Assembly: GCA_029876055.1 (NCBI GenBank)
Contig: CM056875.1
Span: 2,170,001 to 2,234,000, forward strand
DNA: 64,000 nt
Direction: 5' to 3'
DNA from: Madurella fahalii
Taxonomy: Eukaryota; Ascomycota; Sordariomycetes; Sordariales
Shown here: positions 54,698 to 64,000 of the stretch, one piece after another
Position numbering within the stretch: position 1 is the stretch's first letter
Layout of the letters: each line of letters starts with the position of its first letter
The notes under the pieces: model-generated
The model's input: only the letters and a program-made list of their open reading frames with translations
Told to the model about the DNA's origin: nothing
Database searches by the model: none
Position numbers and translations under genes: made by a program

Positions 54698-57313
54698 TCA
54701 AAACTCGTCGTCATCCCCAAACGGATCCCCAGAAGCGGCGGCGATCTCCTCGCCGAACTCGCGGATCTTGGCTCCCAGCACTCCCCGCCCGTAGCGCTCC
54801 GCCACCTTGCCGGCCGCCTCGACCATCCTCCCGGACCGGTCGCGCATCAGCCGCACCATCTCCAGGGCGCGCATGCCCCGCTCCTCGCCGCCCTCGCGGC
54901 ACTCGATGGCCAGCATCTGCAGCAGCGTCTTGTCAATGTCCAGCTCGAGGCGGGCCAACAAGGCCCGCTGGGAGGCGGTGGATTTGGTGGCGGCCAGCAG
55001 GTCCGAGAGCTGCGAGGTCTGCAGCGACTTGAGCAGGTACGTCTGCGTGAGCTTGAGGGTTTCGTCTTCGGACGTTTCTTCGGTGTCGGAGGGTTGATCG
55101 ACTTCTTCTTCGTCGAGCATGTCGTGGTCCGAGTCGTTGCCGTTTGGCTGTGGTTGTTTGCGTTTGGACTTGGGTTTCTTGGGTTCAGGGGCTGAGGTCA
55201 GAGGGATGGAGAAATCGAACTCGGAGAGGAGCGGGCGCGGGAAGTAAGGGTACTGGTCGCCGCCCTTGAGGATGATGCAGTGGAACTTGTTGTCGGCGAC
55301 GGCGATGGGGAAGTAGGACTCGTGCTTGCGGCCCGTGGCCAGGCGCGGGAGGAGCTTGGTGTCGAGGAGGGGAATCCACGATGCGCGCGAAGGCTGCCGC
55401 CAGTGGAGGAGGGTGAGTAGGGTGCCGGTTGAGTCGTAGATGCAGGGATCGCCGTTGTCCGAGAAGAAGACGCTCTTGACTGTGGCGCCTTCGGGCAGGG
55501 CCACCGTGTCCTCGTTCTGGCATATCTCGTCGCGCTTGATGTTCTCGATGGTGTACAGCAATCGGGACATGCCGTCGGCACCGACGGGGCCGTTGCCCAT
55601 CGTCAAGACGTAATCCCGCCAGCTAGCGCAGGTCACAATGGGAGTGCTCTTGGGCCTGTACACCCGATACGGGATGCCAAATAGAGTGTATATCCTCACA
55701 TAGTTGCCGGTCGTCGTCACAGTGATGAATGTCTCGCTGAGAGACATGGCCAGGACGGCTTCTCCTTTGGGCAACTGGATGCGCCAATCGCTCCGCTGCG
55801 TCCACGTCTCGTGGGGGCGGTAGAAGATGACTGCTGGCGAGTCTTCCTTGGGTGGGCATGAAAAGAGTGTGCCCTTCTCGTTGAGGCACGCCTTGTCGTA
55901 GAGGAAGGTGTCGGTGAAGTGGAAGTCCCGGTGAAATTCGTGATCATAAAACTCGACGGTGACGGTGTGGTGTGAGTCCTGATCTACCGTCCACACGAAC
56001 CCGATCAGGTTCAAACAAAGATATTTGCGGTTTCCCCGCCAGGGGGTTGAACCGGGCTGGAAGGATACGTGATGTTGCGGCTGGACAAAATTCCCGCGCT
56101 TGCTGGGGCGCTGCCCGAAGCCGTCATCGTCAGCAGCGCGTTTCCGGCCGGCGTTAGACGTATACCCGGCGCCGTCATCGTCAACGACAAAGCCGTCATC
56201 GTCGTCGTCGTCATTGTCATCACCGTAGTGCTCGTCTAATAGATCGTCAAAGATGTCTAGGGATTCCCTCCTGGGGCGGGACGGGATGGCGTTTCCATTT
56301 GCTTCCGTTCGTCGGCCGTTGGTTATCTCTACGAGCGGGTCATGGATGAACGGGGCAGGCTGCTTGGGAAGGCTGAGCATGGAGGCAAACTGATCCGAGA
56401 CAAAGTCGGGGCAGATGAAGACCTCGCCGTCTGAAGTGGTGAAGGAGGCCAAATTCTTGGTGGGGTGCCAGGCTATATCAATGACATTCGGATACTCGTA
56501 TCTCGCGATGACGCTCTGGTCTTTTGTTGACCAAATGAGCAGCTTCTTGTCCTTGGCCGCCGAAGCGAGGAGTGCCCCGTTCGGAGACCACGCAAGCGCC
56601 GTGATGTCACCATCATGCCCTTTGGAGAACACGCGCTGCTTCTCCCAGTCATTCTTGGATACAACCTGGATGTCCCTTGTCGGCGTCGGCACGGCGAATG
56701 CTCGGCCGTCGGGATGCCAGGCGGCCCTACACGATGCTTCGGACTCGGTCTCCATTCTGCCAATGATGCCGTCGATCTTGCGAATGAGCTCCGGGTGCTC
56801 TGCGGTCAGGGAATAGACATAGACGACTCCGTCGGTGCACGAGAGCGCAATCATGCTGCCCTTAGGATCGAATGATAGGTGCTTCGTCGGTTTGCCGTGC
56901 TCTTTTAACGTGAGCAGCTTGGTGTTGTCCTCGATGCCGACCAGCTTGACGGTCAGCTCGTCGCTCGCCACGGCGCACCACTTGTTGTCGGGCGAGAGAG
57001 CAACATCGCGAACGGGAAGCGAGGTGCGCAACAGGAAGCGGTCAAACATGTTGGACTCGAGCGAGTAGTAGCTGACGGTGCCATCCTCGGACCCGGCAAC
57101 GAAGAAGCCATTGCTCGCGGACACGGCGAGGTTCTGTTCCTGACAGTCGTCAATGTTTGTGGGCTCGCCGTCGAAGCCCGTCTTGTAGAGGCGGATTGTG
57201 TTGTTGGAGCCGACCGTCACCAGTTTCGAGCCGTCGGGCGTGTACGCACAGCGTGTCGGTCCCTGTGTGTGTGCGGGCCGTGGCCGTGGCCGCGAGGCGA
57301 TGAGGGACGCCAT
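54698..57313 (-). CDS. mcl1: Replisome adaptor Mcl1/Ctf4/SepB (WDHD1/AND-1 family)
   Basis: DNA polymerase alpha-binding protein that couples the CMG helicase to primase at replication forks; the Aspergillus homologue is SepB. It is a single exon of 871 residues. N-terminal WD40 repeats run over roughly residues 10-330 (TRCAYTPDGSKLVTVGSNNT, HGKPTKHLSFDPKGS, HDGDITALAWSPNGALLASA). A poly-Asp linker follows (about 365-385), then the Ctf4/SepB middle beta-propeller domain (WRGNRKYLCLNLIGFVWTVD, FGIPYRVYRPKSTPIV). An acidic/basic linker and a helical C-terminal domain (QALLARLELDIDKTLLQML-like) complete it. There is no C-terminal HMG box, as is normal for fungi. The frame is intact over 2.6 kb, a useful control for sequence quality. 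Confidence 0.93.
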   Translation of the reverse strand: MASLIASRPRPRPAHTQGPTRCAYTPDGSKLVTVGSNNTIRLYKTGFDGEPTNIDDCQEQNLAVSASNGFFVAGSEDGTVSYYSLESNMFDRFLLRTSLPVRDVALSPDNKWCAVASDELTVKLVGIEDNTKLLTLKEHGKPTKHLSFDPKGSMIALSCTDGVVYVYSLTAEHPELIRKIDGIIGRMETESEASCRAAWHPDGRAFAVPTPTRDIQVVSKNDWEKQRVFSKGHDGDITALAWSPNGALLASAAKDKKLLIWSTKDQSVIARYEYPNVIDIAWHPTKNLASFTTSDGEVFICPDFVSDQFASMLSLPKQPAPFIHDPLVEITNGRRTEANGNAIPSRPRRESLDIFDDLLDEHYGDDNDDDDDDGFVVDDDGAGYTSNAGRKRAADDDGFGQRPSKRGNFVQPQHHVSFQPGSTPWRGNRKYLCLNLIGFVWTVDQDSHHTVTVEFYDHEFHRDFHFTDTFLYDKACLNEKGTLFSCPPKEDSPAVIFYRPHETWTQRSDWRIQLPKGEAVLAMSLSETFITVTTTGNYVRIYTLFGIPYRVYRPKSTPIVTCASWRDYVLTMGNGPVGADGMSRLLYTIENIKRDEICQNEDTVALPEGATVKSVFFSDNGDPCIYDSTGTLLTLLHWRQPSRASWIPLLDTKLLPRLATGRKHESYFPIAVADNKFHCIILKGGDQYPYFPRPLLSEFDFSIPLTSAPEPKKPKSKRKQPQPNGNDSDHDMLDEEEVDQPSDTEETSEDETLKLTQTYLLKSLQTSQLSDLLAATKSTASQRALLARLELDIDKTLLQMLAIECREGGEERGMRALEMVRLMRDRSGRMVEAAGKVAERYGRGVLGAKIREFGEEIAAASGDPFGDDDEF

Positions 57314-57732
57314 CTGTTGTCAACCGGGTCTGGCGGTAATGGCAGGCAAAAAAATTCCAAAACCTAAGCAACTGTGTTTGGTGTTGAAGTTGTCAGGCCT
57401 AGGTAAACACTGCGCGGTGTTGCGCTGTGGGGAACCTGCACTTAGATCGGATGTCGTAGTGTTTCCCTGCCGCTGCGAGGAGACGCGCCGACCGCGTTTC
57501 CATTTACTTTTCGCGTCTGTCCCACTTGAAAGGCTGCTGACGGTGGCTGCCGGCTGGCGACGCCTGACAGCTTCCGGCCTTCCCATCAGGCACTAGATAC
57601 CCACCATTCACATTTCGACGCAGCAAGTATAAACGGCGTGGTCTCTAGGCAACTAATATTTTTACCCTTCTGTAAGACCGTTTGGATTCCTCTTCACCAG
57701 TTTGTCGAAATTTCGGTCAGATCTGGACAAAT
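57314..57732. promoter_or_regulatory. Divergent promoter between mcl1 and the WD40 gene
   Basis: These 419 bases lie between two divergent starts. I see no gene. ACGCG/CGCGT words (about 57410 and 57485) resemble MluI cell-cycle boxes, which would suit a replication gene, but this is only suggestive. Confidence 0.4.
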
Positions 57733-59038
57733 ATGCAATCTTCAAACGCGGACCACTTTTTTGAGACCGAGTGAGTAACCAACGAGCAAGCCACTGGCGT
57801 GATGCAGACCAGTTAATCTCCCCTCACAGTGCCGCCCAGGAAAAGAGGCAACGGCGGGCGGCCAAGGCTGGCAACAAATACGGGAACCCAATTTCTCTGA
57901 CATCCAAGATCCTTGCCGCCGTGCCGGATCCCAGATCTCCTTCAGACTCGCTCTTGGTTGCCGAGTCAGCTGGAGCAGTGCGCCTGGTCAACCTTGATGT
58001 ACGCAAGTTTAACGACTAAGAATGCGATAAAATTGATCTAATATTCTTTCCTCCCAGGATCCTGAAAATACCAAGACGGCCTACCGTGGCCCGACCGCCC
58101 CGGTCTGCTGCGTTGGCGTCGGCGGGCCCAACTCCGGGACCCTATTCGCCGGATCCTGGGACAAATCCATATGGTCCTGGGATCTAGCATCGAGGACACC
58201 TGGGCGCAAATACATAGGCCATACCGACTTTGTCAAGGCCGTTGTTTGCGCCAGGGTCGGCGGCAAGGACGTCCTCATCAGCGGTGGGGCTGACAAGAAG
58301 ATTATGGTCTGGGACATCGCCTCCGGGGCTCGACTGCACACGCTGCAGGATAGCGTCATAAACATGCTCAGCATACAGGATCTCGCCATTGACCACGCTT
58401 CTTCCAGCGAAGACGAGGTTTGTCTGATTAGCGCCAGCAGCGACCCCCACATTCGCCGGTGGAAGATCCGGCCGGATGGGTGGGAGCAGGTTGTTGAGAC
58501 GTCCCCCGACACACCGGGCACAGAGCGCCGCACCATTCTCGAACACGAGACAACCGTCTACAAGCTCGTTCTCGAGCGTGACGGGGATGAGGTCGACCTG
58601 TGGACGTCGAGTGGCGATGGTACCGCCAAGTGCCTCTCGAGGTTAAGGAGTTTTGCCTGCGAGGATAGTTTCCATCACGGAGACCACGTGCGTGCCGTGG
58701 CCGTCACGGACCAGTGGGTAGTCACTGCCGGGAGAGACGAGGATATCAAGTTCTGGGACCGCGCTTCCGGGAACCTCTACTGTTCCCTTGTGGGACATTA
58801 CGACGAGGTCACTGAGCTGGTTGTCCTCAGGGGTGCCAGTGGGTCGAGCGAGCGGCTCTGCAGTCTAAGCATCGACGGTACCATCAGGACTTGGCCGCTG
58901 GAGAAGGCTAGGCTTGATGCCACTGTCAAGGAGCAGGAAGAACCGAGCGAACACAAGGAAGAAGAAGAGACTGGCGGCAATGGCTTACTAAGTGCTGAAG
59001 AGGAAGCCGAACTAGCTGCGCTCATGGATGAAGATTAA
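57733..59038 (+). CDS. WD40-repeat protein, 395 aa, three exons
   Basis: Exons: 57733-57770, 57830-57998 and 58058-59038, with two 59-nt introns. The first exon is only 38 nt (MQSSNADHFFET), so the true start is easily missed. The protein is a single beta-propeller with recognisable repeats: GTLFAGSWDKSIWSWDL, GHTDFVKAVVC, VLISGGADKKIMVWDIASG, ISASSDPHIRRWKI, VVTAGRDEDIKFWDRASG and LCSLSIDGTIRTWPL. It ends in an acidic tail (EEEAELAALMDED). It has no enzymatic domain and is probably a scaffold in a nuclear or ribonucleoprotein complex. I cannot name the orthologue from sequence alone. The frame is intact. Confidence 0.85.
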
Positions 59039-61259
59039 TGGTAGAATGTAAAGGCTCTGCAGACCTCGTAACCATTCCCCGGAAGCCGGGCATGTCGAAT
59101 CTCGACGTCTCGTTGACCCCTGTGCTACGCATGATACATGGACATACTGGGGCCGCTTGATGTTGATTGAGTTTGATTATCAGGACCGAGAACGGGATGC
59201 AAGTTCCCGCTCAGTTCGACGGGTTCCTGCACCCGAGACCGGGACTCAAACTAGAGGGGTAGGGAGGGCTTTCGCCGTCAAACTGCACTAGATGTCTTGA
59301 GGAAGCGCAGTCAGAGAAGCCTACGTCATATTATTTGTCTCGTGTGTTTGCGTGTGCCCGAATGTCCTGTGAGGTCTGGCTCTTGCGCGCTTTCCGAGGG
59401 CGCTTGGAGACGAATCAGGGGAATCGGGCACCTGCAGCCAAAAGCGGGGGCACAAAAGGCCGTCAGGCAAAGCCAGGCAAGACGAGATGATCAGAGCTGC
59501 GATGTCGATAAGCCCTGCACGTGGCGAGAAAGAAGCTTACTCCATCATTCCTCGGCCGCAGCCGAGTTCCCACGTGCTTTCTTTCTTTGTCTCCCTCTGC
59601 CACCCCCGCGCGTTCAATGGCGGCGCAGAAAGCAGACCTGTCCAAAATAGTCGGTTTGCGCCTCGCCTTGTGCGGCAGTCGATGCGGCACGCCGCACAAG
59701 CTGAGAGGCGGAATCTGGGGACGGGAACATGGACGAGGCTGCAATGTAACATCCAGTTCCCGGGCGGTTGTTGCTGTTGTTCTTAGATGTTTGACACACC
59801 GAAACAAATGAACACCCAATGATATGACATAACACACAGGGCGTACAATCTGATGCTGATTGGGTGACAGTCACCGGTAGGGTAGCTGGTTGTGTCTCGG
59901 GAAGGGAGTGGTCTCACGGTTATGCACTTTCTGGCTCGCAACCGTCCAAGTGAGACTAGTGTAAGTAGGTGGGAAAATGGTGTGTGTGGCACCGAGGTCG
60001 GTATTTTTACTTTCCCCGGATCGAGGTTGCCCAGCCGCGCTATCTCGGAGCCAACGGACGCTATGGAAGTCTCCGGTTCAGCCCCAAGGGGCCCCTGCGC
60101 ATCACCGGCCCTCTCTGGCATAACGCGCTGCAAGCGATTGACCACTCAGAACGGCGCATCCAGAATTCGGGTCTCCCGTTGTTGCTCCCGGCACCACTCC
60201 AGCGTCAACCAACTGGCTGCGTCCCAGCCCTACCCGTCTCCTTGCGTCTGACAACGCACGTCAGAGTGTGCGCTGTCCACCCAGCTCCCCCAGGGCTGCC
60301 TTATCAATATGGCACATTTCTTCCTCCCCCGGGGAGAGAGGTGGTGTGTTGAACAGCGCTTACACAATCCGCGCACTACACCACTCCACAGCGCGCAGCA
60401 AAGTCTGGATCCCTTCTCGCATCGCACAGCATTGTTTCAAGAGGCTAGTGGCCAATCACTCCTGTGTCGGTTCATCATGCTGGTAGCCGGCAAGCGTTCC
60501 GGAGAGTTCGGGAATATGCCTCCCTTTCGCTGAGGGAAGCCGCCTCGGCCATCGCCTGCGCCAAACAAGCAGTCAAGTGTCTCTGGATCGACCAATCTGC
60601 ACGCTCTGAGAGACGTCTGCTTGGTGCAGGGCTGGAATAGCCCAGCTTTTCCCTATTGACTACCCGGTTGGGAAACCAACCGATGGCCCCCTCCCCCCAC
60701 GCACACGCCAGCCTACTTTGTCCCGTCCAATTTCGTCCCAGCAAAATGCCTATTAAACTACCCATGCTGCCCAAAGGCCGCTGTTTGCTTTGCGCCAGAT
60801 GGCGGCACATGACAACTACTCCACGATCCCAAGGTTGCGAGTCGCGCCGACTTCGCCTTAACAAGTGACGGCGCCCCAGGCGGGTTGGCTGGCTGCAGTC
60901 ATCATCCGAAGCATCTCTCCCTCTTTATTCCCCCATAAGCCACCCCCTCATGTTCTTGGTTCCTCGATTTTTCAGCCCGCTCGCCGGTAGATCTTGATTT
61001 CATTTCCCGCAAGCCACGGCTTTTCAGCGAGAACGTCGTTGGTTCGTTGGATGCTTAGCTCCGAGCAAGCTTCACCAAACCTCGGCTGGATCGTCGAGCG
61101 ATCGTCTTGCTTTTTATTTTAGGCTCTCAGCCGTTTTTGCCCGTCTCTTTACCCCAGACTAGAAGTGTCCCGGCGCGCCAGTCCCCGACGATCTCGAAAT
61201 ATTTTCCGCGAAGGGAATGAAACAGAGATCGAGCCCGGAGGATTCTCGCACCTTGCGAC
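59039..61259. other. 2.2-kb intergenic region
   Basis: No convincing gene. The last ~350 bases are pyrimidine-rich and likely hold the promoter and 5' UTR of the next gene. Confidence 0.45.
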
Positions 61260-64000
61260 ATGGCGGCCCCGGTACCCCCGGAGCGGACGGGGCATCTTAT
61301 CACCTTTGAGGGTCCGCCAGAACTGGTTTCGACCCAGTTACGCCTTCTGCCAACATCTCCGCAGATACGGGTCCTCCCAAGTCTTCGACATTACATGAGA
61401 GACGGCAGCCCGGAGCTGCCGTTTGACGCTCGCCAGCTCATCCACAGAATACACACGGCTGCACAAGCGCGCCATGCTGAAGCATTGGAGTTTCTGCGGG
61501 CTCCCATGGCTGCTGCAGATGGCAAGCGGCTTGTCTTCATGCACGGCGGAACCATTGGGGCGCACGCGGCGTGTCTGTCTTCCATTATGGAACACCAGAC
61601 GGGCGGAAACGCTGAAGCAGCAGATCTGACCTTTAGTCAGCTTGTGAGCGATGGTGTCGCGGGACTATTGCTGGGCCGGCCATCAAGTCCCCAATCAGGC
61701 CCGACGAGCATGAGAGATGAGGAGGACCCAGAACCGGTAGGGCATGATCGAGTTCAAGAAGGTGAGCAGGATGCATGGGAGCAGCCCAGCGATGGCGGTC
61801 CAATCGAGGATCCCACCATGCAAGCCATGAGAGCAGCAGATGAACTCTACAAGCAGACCGAATTCCTGCAGCCAGCTAGCCACGACGTGGACCTAACCGT
61901 CAGGTTGATTGACATCCCGCCACGTTCCTGGAGGAGGTTGAGTGCACCAGCCGTTGAGTCTACCGAAGCTCTCCGCTCTTCCGCTTCCAGTGTCTATTCC
62001 CAAGACGGGAAACGCCTAGCAGAAGCCGCCTCTCCTCGTTCGATCGACGGAGGCCCAACAGATTCGAAGCCCGCGTCAGCCACCAAACGCAAGCCGCCGT
62101 TGAGAATCTACGTCCCGTCGCCGCCCATACCTTGGGCTGGCGATGTTGCGATCTTGGCGAGCCGGCAATTGCCCTCTGAGACCTACCATCCGCATTATAC
62201 ACGACACCTCGAGTCTCCCCATTTAAGGAGACCACGGACTGCGGAGGCGGTCCTGTCATCTGGGAAAAGACAAGCAAAGATTGGCACGATGGAAAGCAAG
62301 TATCAAGGCAATAGCAGTGGCGCCAAAAATGATTCGTGCGGCATGCCCGTCGTGGGATCGCTTAGCGAGGCTGAGCCTGGTTTAGGAGAGGGGAAAGACA
62401 ACAAGCCTACAACCAGCCAGGCGTTGCCCAAGCTCACCGGAACCCGAGGGCAACGCTTTGCAGAAGTCTTGCCACTCCTCGAAGACCTTGTGATCCAGTT
62501 GTCGACCGACACGCCTGATGAGGTGTTAGATCTCGTATTCGAACGTTTCAAGGATGGCGACTACCCCGGTCGAGTGCCAGCATCAGGGCCAGTGGCGCCC
62601 GAAGAACACGACGTTTTTCAGCAGATAGCCACTGGTCCGCAACATTTTGCCGCCGGGGATGCTCCGAGAGATGAGAGGTCCCTATCCGTGGACGAGGATG
62701 CCAGCAGTGGGGGGACGCCACGGATGGAGCATGGCTTACCAACTCCCGGACACTCACCGACGCTATCGGGCACACTATCGGCGGCTACGCTAGAACCAGA
62801 CAAGACATTCTACAATCTCAACGTCGCAGACGAGACCGCGGTTTCTACTCAGAACTTTCTGCGGATGCTCCTCGCTTCTCGTTACCCTCTGCAGGCTCAC
62901 GGGTATTCGACGTCGGACTTCTCAGATCTTCCAGAAGCAATCAACCTATGGAAGCCGCTGGAGTGCGACGCCAGAAGGACGACATCGCCCAACTGCAACA
63001 GGAGGGTCGACATGATCCTGGCTGTTGGCGCCGAGAGCGGTGTAAAGAAGGATCGAGTGTCAGAGCTGGGCGGCCGAATTGAGAAACTCGGGTCGAGAGA
63101 CAGCGGCCTGTCCCGGAGCGGGCGGCTGGATGTACGGTGTGTGGTCAAGACATCCTTTTTGTCGAATCTAAATTACTAACTCAGAAGTTAGATACCTCAT
63201 AGTAAACGCCATGCAGGCATTTACCAGTCAACCACTAGCCAAACAAATCCATAACCCCTTCTCCGACCCCACGCTCCTCGCCGCTCTTATCATCCCGCAT
63301 CTCGAGACTTATCTCTCCACAAATCCCGACGTCCGATTCCTGCTCATAGAATACCCGGCCGAGCATTTACCGACCATCTTAGCTCTACAGAAACTCATCG
63401 GCTCGGAGATGATGAAGATAGTGGGCATCATCAACGGCGAAAGCCATTCTCAGTCAACATCATACCACCCGACAGAAACGGCAGACAGTATTACGAAACC
63501 CTCGGTCGCTCCTCAAGCATGCTTCGGCGCTCTCGTCAACCCTCCAGGAGCCATCCTCGGCGGCTCCTCCATCTCTAAAGCAAACTTCCTTCTCGCTACT
63601 ACCGCTACCGCCTTCGAAACCGCCGCCTGCATTGCCGCCATCCGCGAGAGCCTCATCTCCATTTCCGACTTCTACATTCCCGAACACCCACTCTACAAGC
63701 ACCCTTGCCCCAAGCGACAACCCAGCGCCCAAAGACCAGCTCCTCAACCCGGACGCGAGGTCAAAATACCCAACGAGACCAAATCAACGCCCAAACCCAA
63801 GCCCAAGACGAAACCCACTCCTCCTTCCCCATCCCGGCAACAAGACTCTCGCTCCATCGCCACAACCATCACCCCGCCCTCGTCGCCAGCCGAACCCTTT
63901 CCCAGCGGGGGTCTCCGACCCCCTTTCAGACCGTCGCCACGGACCAAACCATACATTTCATTATCATCGTCAGCAGTAGCAGCAGCAAACAGTAACAACA
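61260..64000 (+). CDS. Large low-complexity fungal protein ('gastric mucin-like'), 5' part; runs off the window
   Basis: Exon 1 is 61260-63136 and the 55-nt intron 63137-63191 has GTGTGT, TTACTAAC and TTAG. The joined frame continues from LDVR into YLIVNAMQAF and stays open to the last base, so the gene is incomplete (895 codons seen). The N-terminal globular part (TFEGPPELVSTQLRLLPTSP, LPFDARQLIHRIHTAAQARH) is followed by long polar, disordered sequence. The block after the intron (NPFSDPTLLAALIIPHLETY, FLLIEYPAEHLPTILALQKL) is well ordered and conserved-looking, then a Pro/Lys/Ser-rich tail follows. Fungal annotations often call such proteins gastric mucin-like; the function is unknown. Stopping at the ORF end (63179) would miss the second, conserved half. 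Confidence 0.72.

Noticed and set aside
54262..55032. 256-codon + strand frame overlapping the mcl1 3' end
   Set aside because: It mostly covers the antisense of mcl1 and Pro-rich noncoding DNA.
1..64000. CRISPR arrays, riboswitches, bacterial operons and ribosome binding sites
   Set aside because: The sequence is eukaryotic nuclear DNA. The only regular short repeats are the transposon ends, the halogenase tail and simple repeats.

Overview
The window is nuclear DNA of a filamentous ascomycete (Pezizomycotina, most likely Sordariomycetes). The evidence is genes with short GT-AG introns (55-90 nt) that carry CTAAC/CTGAC-type branch sites, fungus-specific families (HET, DUF7580, acuF-like zinc finger/DUF8035, AflR-type Zn2Cys6, Sfl1-type HSF, NR-PKS), a Fot1/pogo transposon, and CpA-to-TpA damage typical of repeat-induced point mutation (RIP).

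Layout. 1-4.1 kb: an odd left edge, then the conserved mitochondrial succinyl-CoA ligase beta gene (minus strand, four exons). 4.8-7.2 kb: a dead Fot1/pogo DNA transposon with a solo LTR nested inside it, flanked by a perfect 5-bp target duplication. 7.3-12.9 kb: a divergent pair, DUF7580 and acuF-like zinc finger/DUF8035, each broken by one in-frame stop codon. 13.97-14.09 kb: a tRNA-Arg(UCU)-like gene interrupted in its anticodon loop by 50 nt that look like a spliceosomal intron. 14.6-18.9 kb: a broken HET gene, a frameshifted MAPEG gene and a small hypothetical gene.

19.9-45 kb: a meroterpenoid cluster resembling the ascochlorin (asc) and ilicicolin B/LL-Z1272 (stb) clusters. It holds an NRPS-like A-T-R reductase, a UbiA prenyltransferase, an AflR-type regulator, a non-reducing PKS (SAT-KS-AT-PT-ACP-hydrolase), a flavin-dependent halogenase and a P450. 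The inferred ancestral route is: the PKS makes an orsellinic-acid-type acid, UbiA prenylates it, the reductase releases the aldehyde, the halogenase chlorinates it and the P450 oxidises the prenyl chain. The cluster looks dead: the PKS, reductase and prenyltransferase carry frameshifts, a stop or deletions, and the regulator has lost two zinc-ligand cysteines. The halogenase and P450 reading frames remain intact. An F-box-like gene and a broken hypothetical gene lie between halogenase and P450.

45.5-64 kb: conserved and apparently mostly healthy genes: a DUF3245 protein (one probable frameshift), an Sfl1-type heat-shock-factor regulator with a very long upstream region, the replisome protein Mcl1/Ctf4/SepB, a WD40 protein, and the 5' part of a large low-complexity protein running off the window end. 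Long intact frames in succinyl-CoA ligase, Mcl1 and the halogenase argue that the many lesions at 5-45 kb are mostly real, although a few single-base homopolymer indels could be sequencing errors.

All family assignments come from reading the translations by eye. No database search was run.
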